From: Xenorhabdus thuongxuanensis
GTDB taxonomy: Bacteria > Pseudomonadota > Gammaproteobacteria > Enterobacterales > Enterobacteriaceae
DNA: 64,000 nt
Direction: 5' to 3'
Assembly (NCBI RefSeq): GCF_001908095.1
Contig: NZ_MKGR01000019.1
Location: 1 to 64,000, forward strand
Each line of letters starts with the position of its first letter. The stretch's first letter is position 1. Position numbers and translations under genes: made by a program. Positions 27,033-39,104 of the stretch are shown here, piece by piece. Under the pieces are notes generated by a model. It worked only from the letters and a program-made list of their open reading frames with translations, was not told where the DNA came from and made no database searches.

Positions 27033-27035
27033 ATA

Positions 27036-27677
27036 TTAACTCCGTGATTGTAAACGCATTTCACGTTCAGCTTCCGTCAATGAAGCCAAGAATGCGTCAC
27101 GCTCAAATACACGCTGCATATAGACTTGCAGATCTTTGGCTCCTGGTCCTGATAACTCAATCCCCAAGACAGGCAAACGCCACAGCAGCGGAGATAAATA
27201 ACAATCCACCAAGCTGAACTCTTCACTCATAAAGAAAGGCATTTCTCTGAAAATTGGCCCAATTGCCAGCAATTCTTCAGCAAGCTGTTTACGTGCAGCA
27301 TTCGCTTCCTGAACACTTCCTTCCTGAATTTTGTACATCAGGGAATACCAGTCTTTTTCAATTCTATGCATCATCAGACGGCTGGAACCGCGTGCGACAG
27401 GATACACAGGCATGAGTGGTGGATGCGGGAAACGCTCATCCAGATACTCCATAATGATGCGAGAATCATACAGGGTCAGCTCACGATCAACGAGAGTAGG
27501 AACAGATTGATAAGGATTCAAATCAATCAAATCCTGAGGCAAATTACCCGCTTCAACGTGTTCAATCTCTACGCTAACCCCTTTTTCCGCCAGCACAATT
27601 CTCACTTGATGGCTAAAAATGTCGGTCGGGCCTGAAAACAGAGTCATTACCGAACGTTTGTTGGCAGCGACAGCCAT
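27036..27677 (-). CDS. sspA: Stringent starvation protein A
   Basis: SspA is a GST-fold protein that binds RNA polymerase with sigma-70 and takes part in stationary-phase and acid-stress transcription. VAANKRSVMTLFSGPTDIFS at the start, the thioredoxin-like domain (about 10-85, with QSVPTLVDRELTLYDS) and the helical C-terminal domain, including the PHPPLMPVYPVARG segment, are all conserved. The ATG at 27677 follows TGGAGG and gives 213 residues; a start 12 bases further upstream lacks a site. Confidence 0.97.
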   Translation of the reverse strand: MAVAANKRSVMTLFSGPTDIFSHQVRIVLAEKGVSVEIEHVEAGNLPQDLIDLNPYQSVPTLVDRELTLYDSRIIMEYLDERFPHPPLMPVYPVARGSSRLMMHRIEKDWYSLMYKIQEGSVQEANAARKQLAEELLAIGPIFREMPFFMSEEFSLVDCYLSPLLWRLPVLGIELSGPGAKDLQVYMQRVFERDAFLASLTEAEREMRLQSRS

Positions 27678-28104
27678 GAAAACCTCCAAGTTTATCTAAA
27701 AAAAGGAACGAACAGCCCTTCAATGAACAGCGGCTATTCTCGCTCATATTCTCATCCTGTTTCGCACTTATTATCCGAGGTTATCCCCTTTTATTTCCTG
27801 GTGACTGCTTTATCGGCTGTAACAAGAAAATCTCTTGGAATATATTTTACCTCTGCCAAATCGGGCAAACTCATGGATAAGGCAAAAAATTGTTATTAGT
27901 CTACCAGATTTTGCACATTTTGTGGGGAAGTACATTGAGAATTAATGATGAAATATTAGAGTCTGGAAATTAATTTCTCAAAAATGCTATTTTTTTGCTA
28001 AAAATAGAGAATTATCGAAGAGTGAAAAATCTGAAGGAATAAAAAACCCGCCATAAAATGACGGGTTTTTAACTTTAACCCACTGCCACAATTGTGGCAA
28101 TAAA
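27678..28104. other. Intergenic region rpsI / sspA
   Basis: About 430 bases containing the sspA promoter region and, at its left end, the terminator of the rplM-rpsI operon (listed separately). No reading frame here has a ribosome site or recognisable product. Confidence 0.55.
28041..28070 (-). terminator. Terminator of the rplM-rpsI operon
   Basis: On the minus strand AAAAACCCGTCA and TGGCGGGTTTTTT form a GC-centred stem with a T run directly behind it, 35 bases after the rpsI stop. The A run on the other side makes it potentially bidirectional. Confidence 0.85.
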
Positions 28105-28500
<396 letters not shown>

Positions 28501-28512
28501 CTATAATCCCGA

Positions 28513-28947
<435 letters not shown>

Positions 28948-29178
28948 TTACCCAATTATAAGTTACACGTTGGTGAACACTCGATGTTCAGAAACTGTTT
29001 TTGAGGTTCACACGACTCATGTCCAGCAAACCTACCCCTTCGAATAGCCTATGCCGGCACTAATGCAAGTTTTTTGGGAAATAAAAAATCCTGCTGTAAC
29101 GTGGGGTCGCAAGATTATAGAGAACTCATCATAAAAAATCGACCCCAAATTCAATAATTATCCCAAAGGACGAAGGAA

Positions 29179-30306
29179 TCAGGGTAAATGTGGAAGTTTC
29201 AGGTATTCCTCACTTTGCATTTCCTGCAAGCGAGACAGACAACGTTGATATTCAAACGTCAACAACTCCCCCTGATAAATCTGTTCCATTGGTGCGTCAG
29301 CATTAATGATCAGTTTCACCTGACGCTCATAGAATTCATCTACTAAGGCAATGAAACGCCGAGCGGCATTTTCATTTAATGCCGTTATGATCGGCATATC
29401 GTGCAACAAAACAGAATGATAAATCTTAGACAAGGCAATATAGTCCAGTTGACTGCGCGGATCTTCACACAATGTTTTGAAATGGATTGCCAATACCCCA
29501 TCAACACTACTGATTACAGGCATGTCGCGATGATTGATCTCCAATACCGGATTCGGCTCCCCTTCTCGCCCGGCCAGACGCAGGAACATTTGGCGCATCT
29601 CTTGTCGATTCTTTTCTGATAATGGCGTCAAATAGAGATGAGCCTGTGTCAGTGTCCGTAGGCGATAGTCGATACCAGCATCGACATTCATAACATCACA
29701 ATATTTTTTGATCTGCTCAATGGCTGGCAGAAATCGCGCACGCTGCAATCCATTTCGGTATAACTCATCAGGTGGGATATTGGATGTTGCCACCAAGGCA
29801 ATTCCCCGTACAAACAAGGCTTCCAGCAATGTGCCGAGGAGCATAGCATCCGTAATGTCGGACACAAAAAACTCATCAAAGCAGAGTATATCCGTCTGCG
29901 CCTTGAAACCATCAGCAATTATCTCCAAAGGATCTTCATGCCCTTGTAACGTTGTTAACTCTTCATGTACCCGTAACATGAAACGGTGGAAATGGAGACG
30001 CAATTTTCGCTCAGTGGGTAAGCTCTGGTAAAACATATCCATCAGCCATGTTTTGCCACGCCCAACACCTCCCCACATATAAAGTCCCTGAACAGGCTGA
30101 CATTGTTCAGAAGATGGCCGACCAAACAACTTGCCCAATATGCCTTTCAGTCCACTGGTTTGTGGAGTATGGCTCGGTTGAACCTTGATAAGGTCACGAT
30201 GAATGATATCGAGGCGTTCAACAGTTTTACGCTGTACTTCGTCAGGTTGATACTGCCCCTCAGACAACGCTGATTGATAGAGAGATGAAGGTGTAATCGG
30301 TGACAT
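29179..30306 (-). CDS. zapE: Cell division protein ZapE (AFG1-type ATPase)
   Basis: ZapE is an AAA+-like ATPase that associates with the Z-ring under low-oxygen or heat stress. The Walker A motif is in GGVGRGKTWLMDMF (about residue 80), Walker B in ILCFDEFFVSDI, and an Asn/Arg sensor region in ALVATSNIPPDELY. 375 residues, the E. coli length. It is divergent from zapG, as in E. coli (yhcM/yhcB). Confidence 0.96.
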   Translation of the reverse strand: MSPITPSSLYQSALSEGQYQPDEVQRKTVERLDIIHRDLIKVQPSHTPQTSGLKGILGKLFGRPSSEQCQPVQGLYMWGGVGRGKTWLMDMFYQSLPTERKLRLHFHRFMLRVHEELTTLQGHEDPLEIIADGFKAQTDILCFDEFFVSDITDAMLLGTLLEALFVRGIALVATSNIPPDELYRNGLQRARFLPAIEQIKKYCDVMNVDAGIDYRLRTLTQAHLYLTPLSEKNRQEMRQMFLRLAGREGEPNPVLEINHRDMPVISSVDGVLAIHFKTLCEDPRSQLDYIALSKIYHSVLLHDMPIITALNENAARRFIALVDEFYERQVKLIINADAPMEQIYQGELLTFEYQRCLSRLQEMQSEEYLKLPHLP

Positions 30307-30653
30307 GAAAATGACAATCCTTAAAGTTTTTTATTCTCAGTGTGTATCGTAATTTACTGGTAAGAGCTATGCCAATTCATACTGATTTGAATTGAGATAT
30401 ACTTTTGGATAAGAACCTTGCCTACATACTTTGGTAAATCTGTATAAAATTAATATATTAGATTACAGATAAATGAATTAATTAATAATCAATATTCCAC
30501 TCTGACTAAATTAACGGTTATAGTGGTCATCATGAACCAAGAGTCTATCCCAATAGTTGTATATCCTTGCAAACAGAACTGCCTAATGGGATAAGGCTCT
30601 GGAACATTGCAGAAATCATCTTGCAGAATAACGATGTTACTAAAGGAGTTGCC
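30307..30653. other. Divergent intergenic region zapE / zapG
   Basis: About 350 AT-rich bases carrying the promoters of both division genes. An in-frame extension of zapG to 30567 exists but has no support. I see no other feature. Confidence 0.5.
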
Positions 30654-31052
30654 ATGACTTGGGAATATGCCCTGATCGGATTAATCATCGGTTTTATCGT
30701 CGGCGCGCTGGCTGTCCGCTTTGGCAGCTCAAAGCTACGCCAACAAAATGCACTACAAGCTGAATTGGAGAAAAATCGGACTGAATTGGAAGAATACCGC
30801 AAAGAGCTGGTCAGCCATTTCGCCCGTAGCGCTGAATTACTTGACAATATGGCGCGCGATTACCGTCAGTTGTATCAACACATGGCTAAAAGTTCCAATG
30901 AACTGATGCCCAATATGCCAGTACAGGATAATCCTTTCAATTATCGTCTGAGCGAATCCGAAACCGAGAAAAATAAAGTGACCGCAAATATGCCTCCACG
31001 GGATTATTCTGAGGGTGCATCTGGCCTATTCCGTCCGATTCAGGATAAATAA
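30654..31052 (+). CDS. zapG: Z-ring associated protein ZapG (YhcB)
   Basis: A DUF1043 inner-membrane protein acting at the junction of cell division, elongation and envelope synthesis. One N-terminal membrane helix (residues 5-22, ALIGLIIGFIVGALAVRFG), a long coiled coil (about 30-85) and a Pro-rich tail ending with SGLFRPIQDK. The ATG at 30654 follows AAAGGAG and gives 132 residues, as in E. coli. Confidence 0.95.
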   Translation: MTWEYALIGLIIGFIVGALAVRFGSSKLRQQNALQAELEKNRTELEEYRKELVSHFARSAELLDNMARDYRQLYQHMAKSSNELMPNMPVQDNPFNYRLSESETEKNKVTANMPPRDYSEGASGLFRPIQDK

Positions 31053-31060
31053 TTAATGCA

Positions 31061-31115
31061 CTTTGCCTTGGTAACAATCGCTATCACGGCAAAGGAAAAA
31101 TTTTTGTTTTTTTAT
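31061..31115 (+). terminator. Possible terminator after zapG
   Basis: CTTTGCC and GGCAAAG bracket a 20-base loop and are followed within 5 bases by a T-rich stretch ending in TTTGTTTTTTTATTTTT. The stem is short and the loop large, so this is a moderate candidate. The remaining 220 bases before degQ show no gene. Confidence 0.45.
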
Positions 31116-31333
31116 TTTTGATTCACGTAAATACCTGTAAAGAAACGCATTGAAAAGACTTTACTAGTGAACTTTGCTGAATAATTGAGAGTCATAACAG
31201 CATTGATACAATGATGCTTAAGGCCTATCTAATCCCAGGAATAAGTGACTTCTAAAGTAGCAAACACCCTGACAGGATAGGTCTCTTAAACACAATTTCC
31301 TTTTCTAGCTTAGGTATGTAAGAGAACGTATTC

Positions 31334-32710
31334 ATGAAAAGAAAAAATACATTGCTCAGCGCACTCGCTATTAGTATCGGACTATCTTTAGCTTCAGCTC
31401 CAATGGTAAGTAATGCAGCCCTACCTGCTGCGACTGCTCAAGAATCAGCCAGTCTCGCTCCCATGTTGGAAAAAGTGCTGCCTTCTGTTGTCACTGTTCA
31501 TGTTTCAGGTACAGAAGTACAAAGCCAACAGCTCCAGTTACCTGACGATTTCCAGTTCTTCTTCGGGCCTGCATTTCCTCCGCAAGAACCAAGAAAACGT
31601 CCATTCACAGGGTTAGGTTCTGGGGTAATTATTGATGCCAATAAAGGTTATGTATTGACCAATAGTCATGTCATTAATAATGCAAATAAAATACGCGTTC
31701 AATTAAATGATGGCCGTGAATACTCAGCAAAACTCCTTGGACGTGATCCACAAACCGACATTGCTCTTTTGCAATTGAAAGATGCCAAAAACCTGACGGC
31801 CATCAAGTTCGCTGACTCCGACCAACTGCGCGTCGGAGATTATGCTATTGCCATCGGTAACCCATTTGGCTTGGGGCAAACCGTCACATCCGGGATCATT
31901 TCTGCTCTTGGCCGCAGTGGCCTGAATCTGGAAGGTTTGGAAAACTTTATCCAGACCGATGCCCCTATTAACCGCGGTAACTCTGGTGGTGCATTGATTA
32001 ATCTGAAAGGAGAACTGATCGGTATTAACACCGCCATCCTCGCACCAAGCGGTGGTAATGTCGGTATCGGTTTTGCCATCCCAAGTAATATGGCTAAGGC
32101 TCTTTCTGCCCAGCTTATTTCCCATGGAGAAATCAAACGCGGCATACTCGGTATTAAAGGAACCGAGATGACAGCAGACATCGCCAAGGCACTCAATGTT
32201 GAAGCACAACAAGGGACATTTGTCAGCGAAGTTCTTCCTAAATCGGCCGCTGCTAAAGCGGGTATCAAACCAGGTGATGTATTAATCTCCTTTGATGGCA
32301 AGAAAATTAACAGCTTTGCTGAACTACGGGCGAAAGTTGGTACAACAGTGCCAGGTAAAGAAGTCACAATTGGTCTGCTGCGTAAAGGGAAGCCAATTGA
32401 GGTCACCGTTACACTGGATAACAGTGATGGAGAGCCAACGAAAGCAGAAAACTTGAGTATCGCTCTGCAAGGTGCAACCCTGAGTAATACCACCATAAAA
32501 AATACTCAAGGCATTAAAGTGGATTCAATTATCCAGAATTCACCTGCTGCAATATCGGGTTTGCAGAAGGATGATTTAATTATTGGTGCCAACAATGTGC
32601 GTGTACGAAATCTCAGCGAATTACGCAAGATCACTGAGGAGAAGCCTGCTATTATCGCATTGAACGTCTTACGTGGTGACGACAATGTTTATCTCTTACT
32701 GCGTAATTAA
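31334..32710 (+). CDS. degQ: Periplasmic serine endoprotease DegQ
   Basis: An HtrA-family protease/chaperone of the periplasm. The signal peptide ends near SNAALPAA (about residue 29). The trypsin-like domain has His112 in TNSHVINN, Asp142 in QTDIALLQL and Ser217 in RGNSGGAL. Two PDZ domains follow (about 265-355 and 370-455). 458 residues against 455 in E. coli DegQ. DegP is similar in build, but adjacency to degS identifies it as DegQ. The ribosome site is weak. Confidence 0.95.
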   Translation: MKRKNTLLSALAISIGLSLASAPMVSNAALPAATAQESASLAPMLEKVLPSVVTVHVSGTEVQSQQLQLPDDFQFFFGPAFPPQEPRKRPFTGLGSGVIIDANKGYVLTNSHVINNANKIRVQLNDGREYSAKLLGRDPQTDIALLQLKDAKNLTAIKFADSDQLRVGDYAIAIGNPFGLGQTVTSGIISALGRSGLNLEGLENFIQTDAPINRGNSGGALINLKGELIGINTAILAPSGGNVGIGFAIPSNMAKALSAQLISHGEIKRGILGIKGTEMTADIAKALNVEAQQGTFVSEVLPKSAAAKAGIKPGDVLISFDGKKINSFAELRAKVGTTVPGKEVTIGLLRKGKPIEVTVTLDNSDGEPTKAENLSIALQGATLSNTTIKNTQGIKVDSIIQNSPAAISGLQKDDLIIGANNVRVRNLSELRKITEEKPAIIALNVLRGDDNVYLLLRN

Positions 32711-32735
32711 TCTATTGAGTATACAAAATACAACC

Positions 32736-32802
32736 TATACCCAGTAGATTTCGAGTTGTGGCACAACCAAGCCACAACTTGCAAAGATGAAACGACAGAC
32801 GC
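32736..32802. repeat. Dispersed-type palindromic repeat between degQ and degS
   Basis: TATACCCAGTAGATTTCGAG, then TTGTGGC-N8-GCCACAA, then CTTGCAAAGATGAAACGAC. The outer framing (ATACCCA.TAGATTTC.AGTTG ... CAACTTG.AAAGATGAA) resembles an abundant imperfect palindrome that I recall from Photorhabdus, Xenorhabdus and Yersinia genomes. Here it would be a short, internally deleted copy. Within it, AGTTGTGGC and GCCACAACT form a 9-bp stem. The family attribution is from memory. Confidence 0.45.
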
Positions 32803-32871
32803 GGGATGCTGCTGTGTCTGTCCACTTCTATGCTATTCTTCTTTCAATCAATTACTACTCTGAATAATGTC

Positions 32872-33933
32872 ATGCTGATCAAGTTATTTCGCTCTATACT
32901 CATAGGATTACTGATTGCCGCTATTTTGCTAGTCGCTATACCATCCCTGCGCCCCAGCAGCTTGAAAAATTTCCTGAGCGATAACAACAGCAGTGATAAG
33001 GTATTCAGTTTCAGTAAAGCCGTTCGTCGGGCTGCTCCTGCTGTAGTCAATATTTATAGCAGCAGCATGGGCAGTTTTTCCCAAGAAAGCCGGGAACTTC
33101 TTCCCTTGGGTTCCGGTGTTATTATGAGTGAACAGGGCTATATTCTCACTAATCGACATGTTATCAATAAAGCAACTTCCATTATTGTCGCTTTGCAAGA
33201 TGGGCGCTTTTATGAAGCACTGCTAGTCGGCTCAGATGGCCCAACAGATCTGGCAGTTTTAAAAATCAATGCCACAAACCTGCCTGTGATCCCAATTAAT
33301 TCTAAACGAGTGGCTCACGTAGGGGATATCGTGTTGGCTATCGGCAATCCGTACAATTTGGGGCAAACCATCACACAAGGCATCATCAGTGCAACTGGAC
33401 GCGTCGGCCTTAGTCCAACACGCCGCCAGAATTTTCTACAAACAGATGCGTCAATTAACCAAGGCAACTCCGGTGGCGCTTTGGTCAATACGCTAGGAGA
33501 ATTAGTTGGCATCAATACGCTGACGTTCGATAAGTCTGAGTTTGGTTCAACACCGGAAGGGTTGGGATTTGCCATTCCAACAAAACTGGCGACCACAATT
33601 ATGCAGAAATTGATCCGTGATGGCCGAGTTATCAGGGGATATATAGGTATCACCGCCAGAGAATTACCCTATATTCGCTCATCAGGCAGTAATATCAATC
33701 AAATTCAGGGGTTACGCGTTTTCCAGGTTGCACCTAATGGTCCTGCTGAAAAAGCGGGGATCAAAGTGGGAGATATCATTACCAGTGTTAATCACCAGCC
33801 AGCCATCTCACCTGTGGAAACAATGGATAAGGTTGCGGAAATTCGTCCGGGCAGTGTTGTTCCTGTCACGGTACTACGCGATGGAACTTTCCTCACTCTT
33901 AACGTCACAATCGATGAGTTTGACGGCTACTAA
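32872..33933 (+). CDS. degS: Sigma-E stress protease DegS
   Basis: DegS cleaves the anti-sigma factor RseA when misfolded porins bind its PDZ domain, starting the sigma-E response. One N-terminal membrane anchor (about 5-25), the protease domain with His96 (TNRHVIN), Asp126 (PTDLAVL) and Ser200 (NQGNSGGAL), and a single PDZ domain (about 255-345). The ATG at 32872 gives 353 residues, aligned with E. coli from its first residue. No good Shine-Dalgarno precedes it, and longer in-frame starts exist upstream, so translation efficiency may be low. Confidence 0.95.
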   Translation: MLIKLFRSILIGLLIAAILLVAIPSLRPSSLKNFLSDNNSSDKVFSFSKAVRRAAPAVVNIYSSSMGSFSQESRELLPLGSGVIMSEQGYILTNRHVINKATSIIVALQDGRFYEALLVGSDGPTDLAVLKINATNLPVIPINSKRVAHVGDIVLAIGNPYNLGQTITQGIISATGRVGLSPTRRQNFLQTDASINQGNSGGALVNTLGELVGINTLTFDKSEFGSTPEGLGFAIPTKLATTIMQKLIRDGRVIRGYIGITARELPYIRSSGSNINQIQGLRVFQVAPNGPAEKAGIKVGDIITSVNHQPAISPVETMDKVAEIRPGSVVPVTVLRDGTFLTLNVTIDEFDGY

Positions 33934-33951
33934 TCTTTTCTCGCCAGCTAT

Positions 33952-33994
33952 TTTCTCGTCCACTCCCCCATAATATGGGCAAGTGGACGAGAAA
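33952..33994. terminator. Bidirectional terminator degS / murA
   Basis: TTTCTCGTCCACT and AGTGGACGAGAAA form a perfect 13-bp stem between convergent genes; the loop holds a second palindrome, CCCATAATATGGG. AT-rich flanks on both sides suit termination in both directions. Confidence 0.8.
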
Positions 33995-34010
33995 TAATAT
34001 TCAATTCCGT

Positions 34011-35276
<1,266 letters not shown>

Positions 35277-35330
35277 TCATGATTCTCTTATTTAATTCAA
35301 AGTGTGCTGTTCGCGGCGAGGCAAACAACC

Positions 35331-35585
35331 TCAAAGTCCCTGAAGCTTACGGTCACGCTGCCACTGTGCAGGCGTATAGGCTTTGATTGACAACGCATGT
35401 ATTCGGTTATCAGCGATGTATTCCATCAAAGGAGCATAAACAGCCTGCTGTTGTTTAACTCGGCTCAGGCCATCAAAAAATGCGCCAACGGCAATAACCT
35501 GAAAATGGCTGCCGTCACCGCTAACAATAACTTCATCAAGTGCCAATTTTTCCATCAGCACTTTTTTGATTTCATTCGTATCCAT
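35331..35585 (-). CDS. ibaG: BolA-family acid stress protein IbaG
   Basis: IbaG (YrbA) is a BolA/YrbA-family protein that partners monothiol glutaredoxin and takes part in iron-sulfur and acid-stress biology. 84 residues from the ATG at 35585, the E. coli length, with [14 protein letters not shown] and the C-terminal [19 protein letters not shown]. An in-frame start 12 bases upstream is possible. Upstream of murA, as in E. coli. Confidence 0.95.
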   Translation of the reverse strand: MDTNEIKKVLMEKLALDEVIVSGDGSHFQVIAVGAFFDGLSRVKQQQAVYAPLMEYIADNRIHALSIKAYTPAQWQRDRKLQGL

Positions 35586-35681
35586 AAATCTGCTCACACT
35601 CGTCGTTAGAAAATAGTGTCGTTAAATTAAAAAAATAATAGTAGATGCTTATCCTAATGGAATACAGGCAACTCTTAAACC

Positions 35682-35720
35682 AAGAAAAACGCCCCTGTAA
35701 GTTGATAGCTTACAAGGGCG
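35682..35720 (-). terminator. Terminator of the mla operon
   Basis: On the minus strand CGCCCTTGTAAG and CTTACAGGGGCG form a 12-bp stem (one G-U pair) with a short loop, followed by TTTTTCTT, 20 bases after mlaB. It separates mlaFEDCB from ibaG-murA. Confidence 0.85.
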
Positions 35721-35740
35721 CTGATGATCAAAAAAAGGAA

Positions 35741-36094
35741 TTACGCCTTAGGCTGATTATCGTCCAAAAGAGCTTGCAGGCCATACAACGTTATCAACGT
35801 GCTCAGGCGTTCACCTACGCCTGAAAAAGTCAGTGTCCTGCCACGTTTTTGGTATTCTCCCTTTAATTGGACAAACAGAGCTAATCCCGTAGAATCCACA
35901 CGACCCAGTTGAGAAACATCAATATTGTCAATATCCTCCAGAGCTCGCTCTTTTTGTTGCCAAAGTGGCAACAGACTATCACGATCCAATGTGCCTCGCA
36001 GAAACAATGTATTACCGGCTTTTTTCCAGCTAACAGTTCCCTGATTGGCGCTTTCGTTACTCATCATGCCGTTATCAAAAGTCGCTTTTTCCAT
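35741..36094 (-). CDS. mlaB: Lipid asymmetry ABC transporter STAS protein MlaB
   Basis: MlaB is the cytosolic STAS-domain subunit that stabilises MlaF in the MlaFEDB phospholipid transporter. The STAS core is seen in IDVSQLGRVDSTGLALFVQL, with the conserved Asp-Ser/Thr turn. 117 residues from an ATG just beyond the mlaC stop; the E. coli core is about 97, so translation may instead begin at one of the Met residues 10-11. Last gene of mlaFEDCB. Confidence 0.9.
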   Translation of the reverse strand: MEKATFDNGMMSNESANQGTVSWKKAGNTLFLRGTLDRDSLLPLWQQKERALEDIDNIDVSQLGRVDSTGLALFVQLKGEYQKRGRTLTFSGVGERLSTLITLYGLQALLDDNQPKA

Positions 36095-36095
36095 A

Positions 36096-36725
36096 TCACT
36101 TTTTCTTTTCTAAAGTGATAGGGGTTTTCGCACTGATAGCCAATTGTTCTGTCAGAGCATCAATACCTTTCTGACGCAGGATATCCACCCATTCGTTCTG
36201 CTTGGTCGTGATCATGCTCACACCTTCTGCGATCATATCGTAAGCCTGCCAATAACCTGTCTTACTGTTTTTACGCCATTGGAAATCTAAACGAACAGGA
36301 GGCTGTCCATTAGGATCAGTAATCGTGACACGAATGGCTATTATCGTCTTATCACCCAACGGCTGTTCTGGTGCAATCTGATAGTTTTGTCCGTGATACA
36401 TCGCCAAAGCCTGACCATACGCCTGCTCCAGATAGGATTCAAACGCCTTGAAATAAGCATCACGCTGCTCAGGTGTCGCTTGTTTGTAGTAAGGCCCCAG
36501 AACCAGTGCCCCTGCATATTTTATCTGCACATAAGGCAGCAATTCTTGACGCACAATCTGGCGCAAAACTTCTGGATTGGCCTGAATCTGTGGTTGCTCG
36601 TTCTTCAAACGGCTAAACGTTTTTTCCGCTGCATCTTGCATCAATGCGTAAGGGTTGGTTTGATCTGTAGCGCTGGCCAATGGCGCAATCACCAGCAACG
36701 CAACCATAAGTAATCGCTTAAACAT
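36096..36725 (-). CDS. mlaC: Periplasmic phospholipid carrier MlaC
   Basis: MlaC ferries phospholipids between MlaA-porin at the outer membrane and MlaD at the inner membrane. The signal peptide ([19 protein letters not shown]) is cleaved before TDQTNPY. The Tol_Tol_Ttg2 domain follows ([35 protein letters not shown]). The ATG at 36725 has AGGAGG upstream and gives 209 residues; the longer frame reaches into mlaD. Confidence 0.95.
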   Translation of the reverse strand: MFKRLLMVALLVIAPLASATDQTNPYALMQDAAEKTFSRLKNEQPQIQANPEVLRQIVRQELLPYVQIKYAGALVLGPYYKQATPEQRDAYFKAFESYLEQAYGQALAMYHGQNYQIAPEQPLGDKTIIAIRVTITDPNGQPPVRLDFQWRKNSKTGYWQAYDMIAEGVSMITTKQNEWVDILRQKGIDALTEQLAISAKTPITLEKKK

Positions 36726-36759
36726 AAGTGTTATTCCTCCTAAACAGTGGATTGCTAAC

Positions 36760-37272
36760 TTAGTGTGCTTGTTCAGGTGCCGCAGCGGATTTTCCCTGAC
36801 TTCCGCTACTACTTTTATACAAGAACTGACCAATCAAATCTTCAAGTACCATTGCTGATTTAGTATCTTCAATACGATCGCCATCTTTCAACATGGCAGT
36901 GCCTAAATCAGGGTCATCAAACCCAATATTGAGAGCAACATATTGCTCTCCTAGTAACCCTGAAGTTCGGATAGAAAGCGAACTGGTATTTGGAATATTG
37001 TCGTATTGCGTGAAAATATCCAATTCAACTTGTGGCGTATAAGTTTTGTGATCCAGCCAGATTTTCTCCACTCGACCAATCACGACTCCGCCAACTTTCA
37101 CCGGTGAACGTACTTTCAGGCCACCAATATTGTCAAATGCGGCATATACACGATAAGTTGGCTGGCTGCCAAAAGATCGGATATCTGCAACTTTGAGGCA
37201 TAAAAAAATGATTGCAGCCAACGCAATCAAGACAAAAATCCCCACCCAAATTTCATTTTTCTTGCTTTGCAT
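36760..37272 (-). CDS. mlaD: MCE-domain lipid transport protein MlaD
   Basis: MlaD forms the hexameric MCE ring on the MlaFEDB complex. N-terminal membrane helix (residues 9-28), then the MCE domain with [23 protein letters not shown] and [14 protein letters not shown], and a C-terminal helix region [17 protein letters not shown]. 170 residues; the E. coli protein has a longer Gly/Asn/Pro tail (183). The start lies inside the last bases of mlaE, as expected for a tightly packed operon. Confidence 0.95.
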   Translation of the reverse strand: MQSKKNEIWVGIFVLIALAAIIFLCLKVADIRSFGSQPTYRVYAAFDNIGGLKVRSPVKVGGVVIGRVEKIWLDHKTYTPQVELDIFTQYDNIPNTSSLSIRTSGLLGEQYVALNIGFDDPDLGTAMLKDGDRIEDTKSAMVLEDLIGQFLYKSSSGSQGKSAAAPEQAH

Positions 37273-37276
37273 CGAC

Positions 37277-38065
37277 TTAGTTCCCAAACATCAGTGCTGT
37301 CAGCACAAAATCTAAACCCAATACCGCCAACGACGCATGGACTACTGTGCGCGTCGTCGCCCTGCTGATCCCTTCCGATGTTGGGATAGCGTCATAACCA
37401 TTGAACAATGCAATCCAGGTTACCGTAATAGCAAAAACGACACTCTTGAGAAAACAGTTGAGCAAATCTTTTTGCCACTCTACCGCAGATTGCATAGATG
37501 ACCAGAAAAAGCCACCATCAATGCCTTTCCAATCAACACCAACTATTGCACCACCCAAGATCCCCACAGCAACAAAGATTAAGGAGAGCAAAGGCATGCT
37601 GATAAGACCAGCCCAAAAACGAGGAGCAATAACTCGGCGCAACGGGTCAACTGCCATCATTTCCAGACTAGAAATCTGTTCAGTAGCTTTCATCAAACCA
37701 ATTTCTGCGGTCAAAGCTGAACCTGCTCGCCCCGCAAACAGTAGTGCAGTCACCACAGGTCCCAATTCACGCAGCAGTGATAACGCTACCATCATACCAA
37801 GACTGCCTTCCGCACTAAATGTGGTTAAAACCAAATAGCCCTGCAAGGACAACACCATGCCAATAAATAATCCCGAAACCACAATGATCAGAAGAGATTG
37901 AACACCTACGCTATACAGTTGCTGACGCAACAGTGTCCATTGTTTGGCTGGCTCTGGCTTACCAATGATTGCATTGAACAGCATGAAGCCCGCACGGCCG
38001 AATGAAGCCGTAACCTCAATCGTACGCCGGCCCATTGCTGCTAATGCCCGTGTTAACATCAACAT
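37277..38065 (-). CDS. mlaE: Lipid asymmetry ABC transporter permease MlaE
   Basis: The integral membrane subunit of the MlaFEDB transporter. It is collinear with E. coli Mla[58 protein letters not shown] and the C-terminal [20 protein letters not shown]. Five or six hydrophobic segments. 262 residues; a start two codons later is equally possible. Overlaps its neighbours closely. Confidence 0.96.
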   Translation of the reverse strand: MLMLTRALAAMGRRTIEVTASFGRAGFMLFNAIIGKPEPAKQWTLLRQQLYSVGVQSLLIIVVSGLFIGMVLSLQGYLVLTTFSAEGSLGMMVALSLLRELGPVVTALLFAGRAGSALTAEIGLMKATEQISSLEMMAVDPLRRVIAPRFWAGLISMPLLSLIFVAVGILGGAIVGVDWKGIDGGFFWSSMQSAVEWQKDLLNCFLKSVVFAITVTWIALFNGYDAIPTSEGISRATTRTVVHASLAVLGLDFVLTALMFGN

Positions 38066-38069
38066 TCCA

Positions 38070-38873
38070 TCATCCTAATAACTCAGTTTTGTAATCCCCA
38101 GCAGGGAAACGGAAAGGTACAGGCCCATCAGCAATACCATCAAGAAATTGCCGTACCCGTTGATCCTGATTCATTCTCAGTTGATCTGGAGTACCTTCTG
38201 CGATCACCCTCTTCTCAGCAACAATATAAGCATAATCGGCAATACTCAGTACTTCAGGCACATCATGGGAAACCACGACACACGTAACACCAAGTGCATG
38301 ATTCAGCTCATCGATCAGCTTTACCAAAACGCCCATCGTGATGGGGTCTTGGCCGACAAAAGGTTCATCAAACATGATTAAGTCAGGATCGAGTGCAATC
38401 GCCCTTGCTAATGCCACTCTCCTTGCCATACCGCCAGAGAGTTCCGATGGCATCAAATGCGCAGCACCACGCAATCCCACCGCTTCCAGCTTCATCATCA
38501 CGGTTGTGTGAATCAACGCTTCAGGCAGTTGGGTATGCTCACGCAGGGGAAAAGCCACATTGTCAAAAACATTCAGATCGGTGAACAAAGCACCTGACTG
38601 AAATAACATGCTCATTTTCTTGCGGGCAGCATAAAGGCGTGGGCGGGACAATGCCGGAATATTATCGCCATCAAACCAAATTTCACCACGTTCAGGACGA
38701 ATTTGTCCTCCGATCAGACGCAGCAACGTAGTTTTTCCTATCCCAGAAGGTCCCATAATGGCGGTAATTTTTCCTTTCGGAACGGTCAGATTAATATCAG
38801 CAAAAATCGGGCGTTGGCCTCGGGTGAAATGCATTCCGCAGATCTCAATAAGATTTGCTGTTTGTTGACTCAT
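38070..38873 (-). CDS. mlaF: Lipid asymmetry ABC transporter ATPase MlaF
   Basis: The ATP-binding subunit that powers the Mla lipid transporter. Walker [12 protein letters not shown] (about residue 40), ABC signature [16 protein letters not shown], Walker [15 protein letters not shown] and the switch His in VVVSHDVPE. 267 residues. First gene of the mla operon; its promoter lies in the divergent gap with yrbG. Confidence 0.96.
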   Translation of the reverse strand: MSQQTANLIEICGMHFTRGQRPIFADINLTVPKGKITAIMGPSGIGKTTLLRLIGGQIRPERGEIWFDGDNIPALSRPRLYAARKKMSMLFQSGALFTDLNVFDNVAFPLREHTQLPEALIHTTVMMKLEAVGLRGAAHLMPSELSGGMARRVALARAIALDPDLIMFDEPFVGQDPITMGVLVKLIDELNHALGVTCVVVSHDVPEVLSIADYAYIVAEKRVIAEGTPDQLRMNQDQRVRQFLDGIADGPVPFRFPAGDYKTELLG

Positions 38874-39104
38874 TATTGATAGCCCCTAACCGTTAATAGA
38901 ACTGTCTTCATGACTGTATTTAAATAATTAATAATGCATACTACAAAAAATTGCCCAATTTTGCGTTAGTAAAGTTATGACAAATTTTACTTTTTATCGC
39001 TTGATCGTCAGAATGTATAAGTCTAGCTGAATAAACATTCCATGTTTAAAAATCAACCATTATTAGCATTATGCTCGGAATAAAACTTATTTAAGGGACA
39101 CTCC

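Noticed and set aside
31840-32496. Long minus-strand open frame (218 codons) in degQ
   Set aside because: Antisense shadow of degQ; composition reflects the complementary codons and no homologous product is recognisable.
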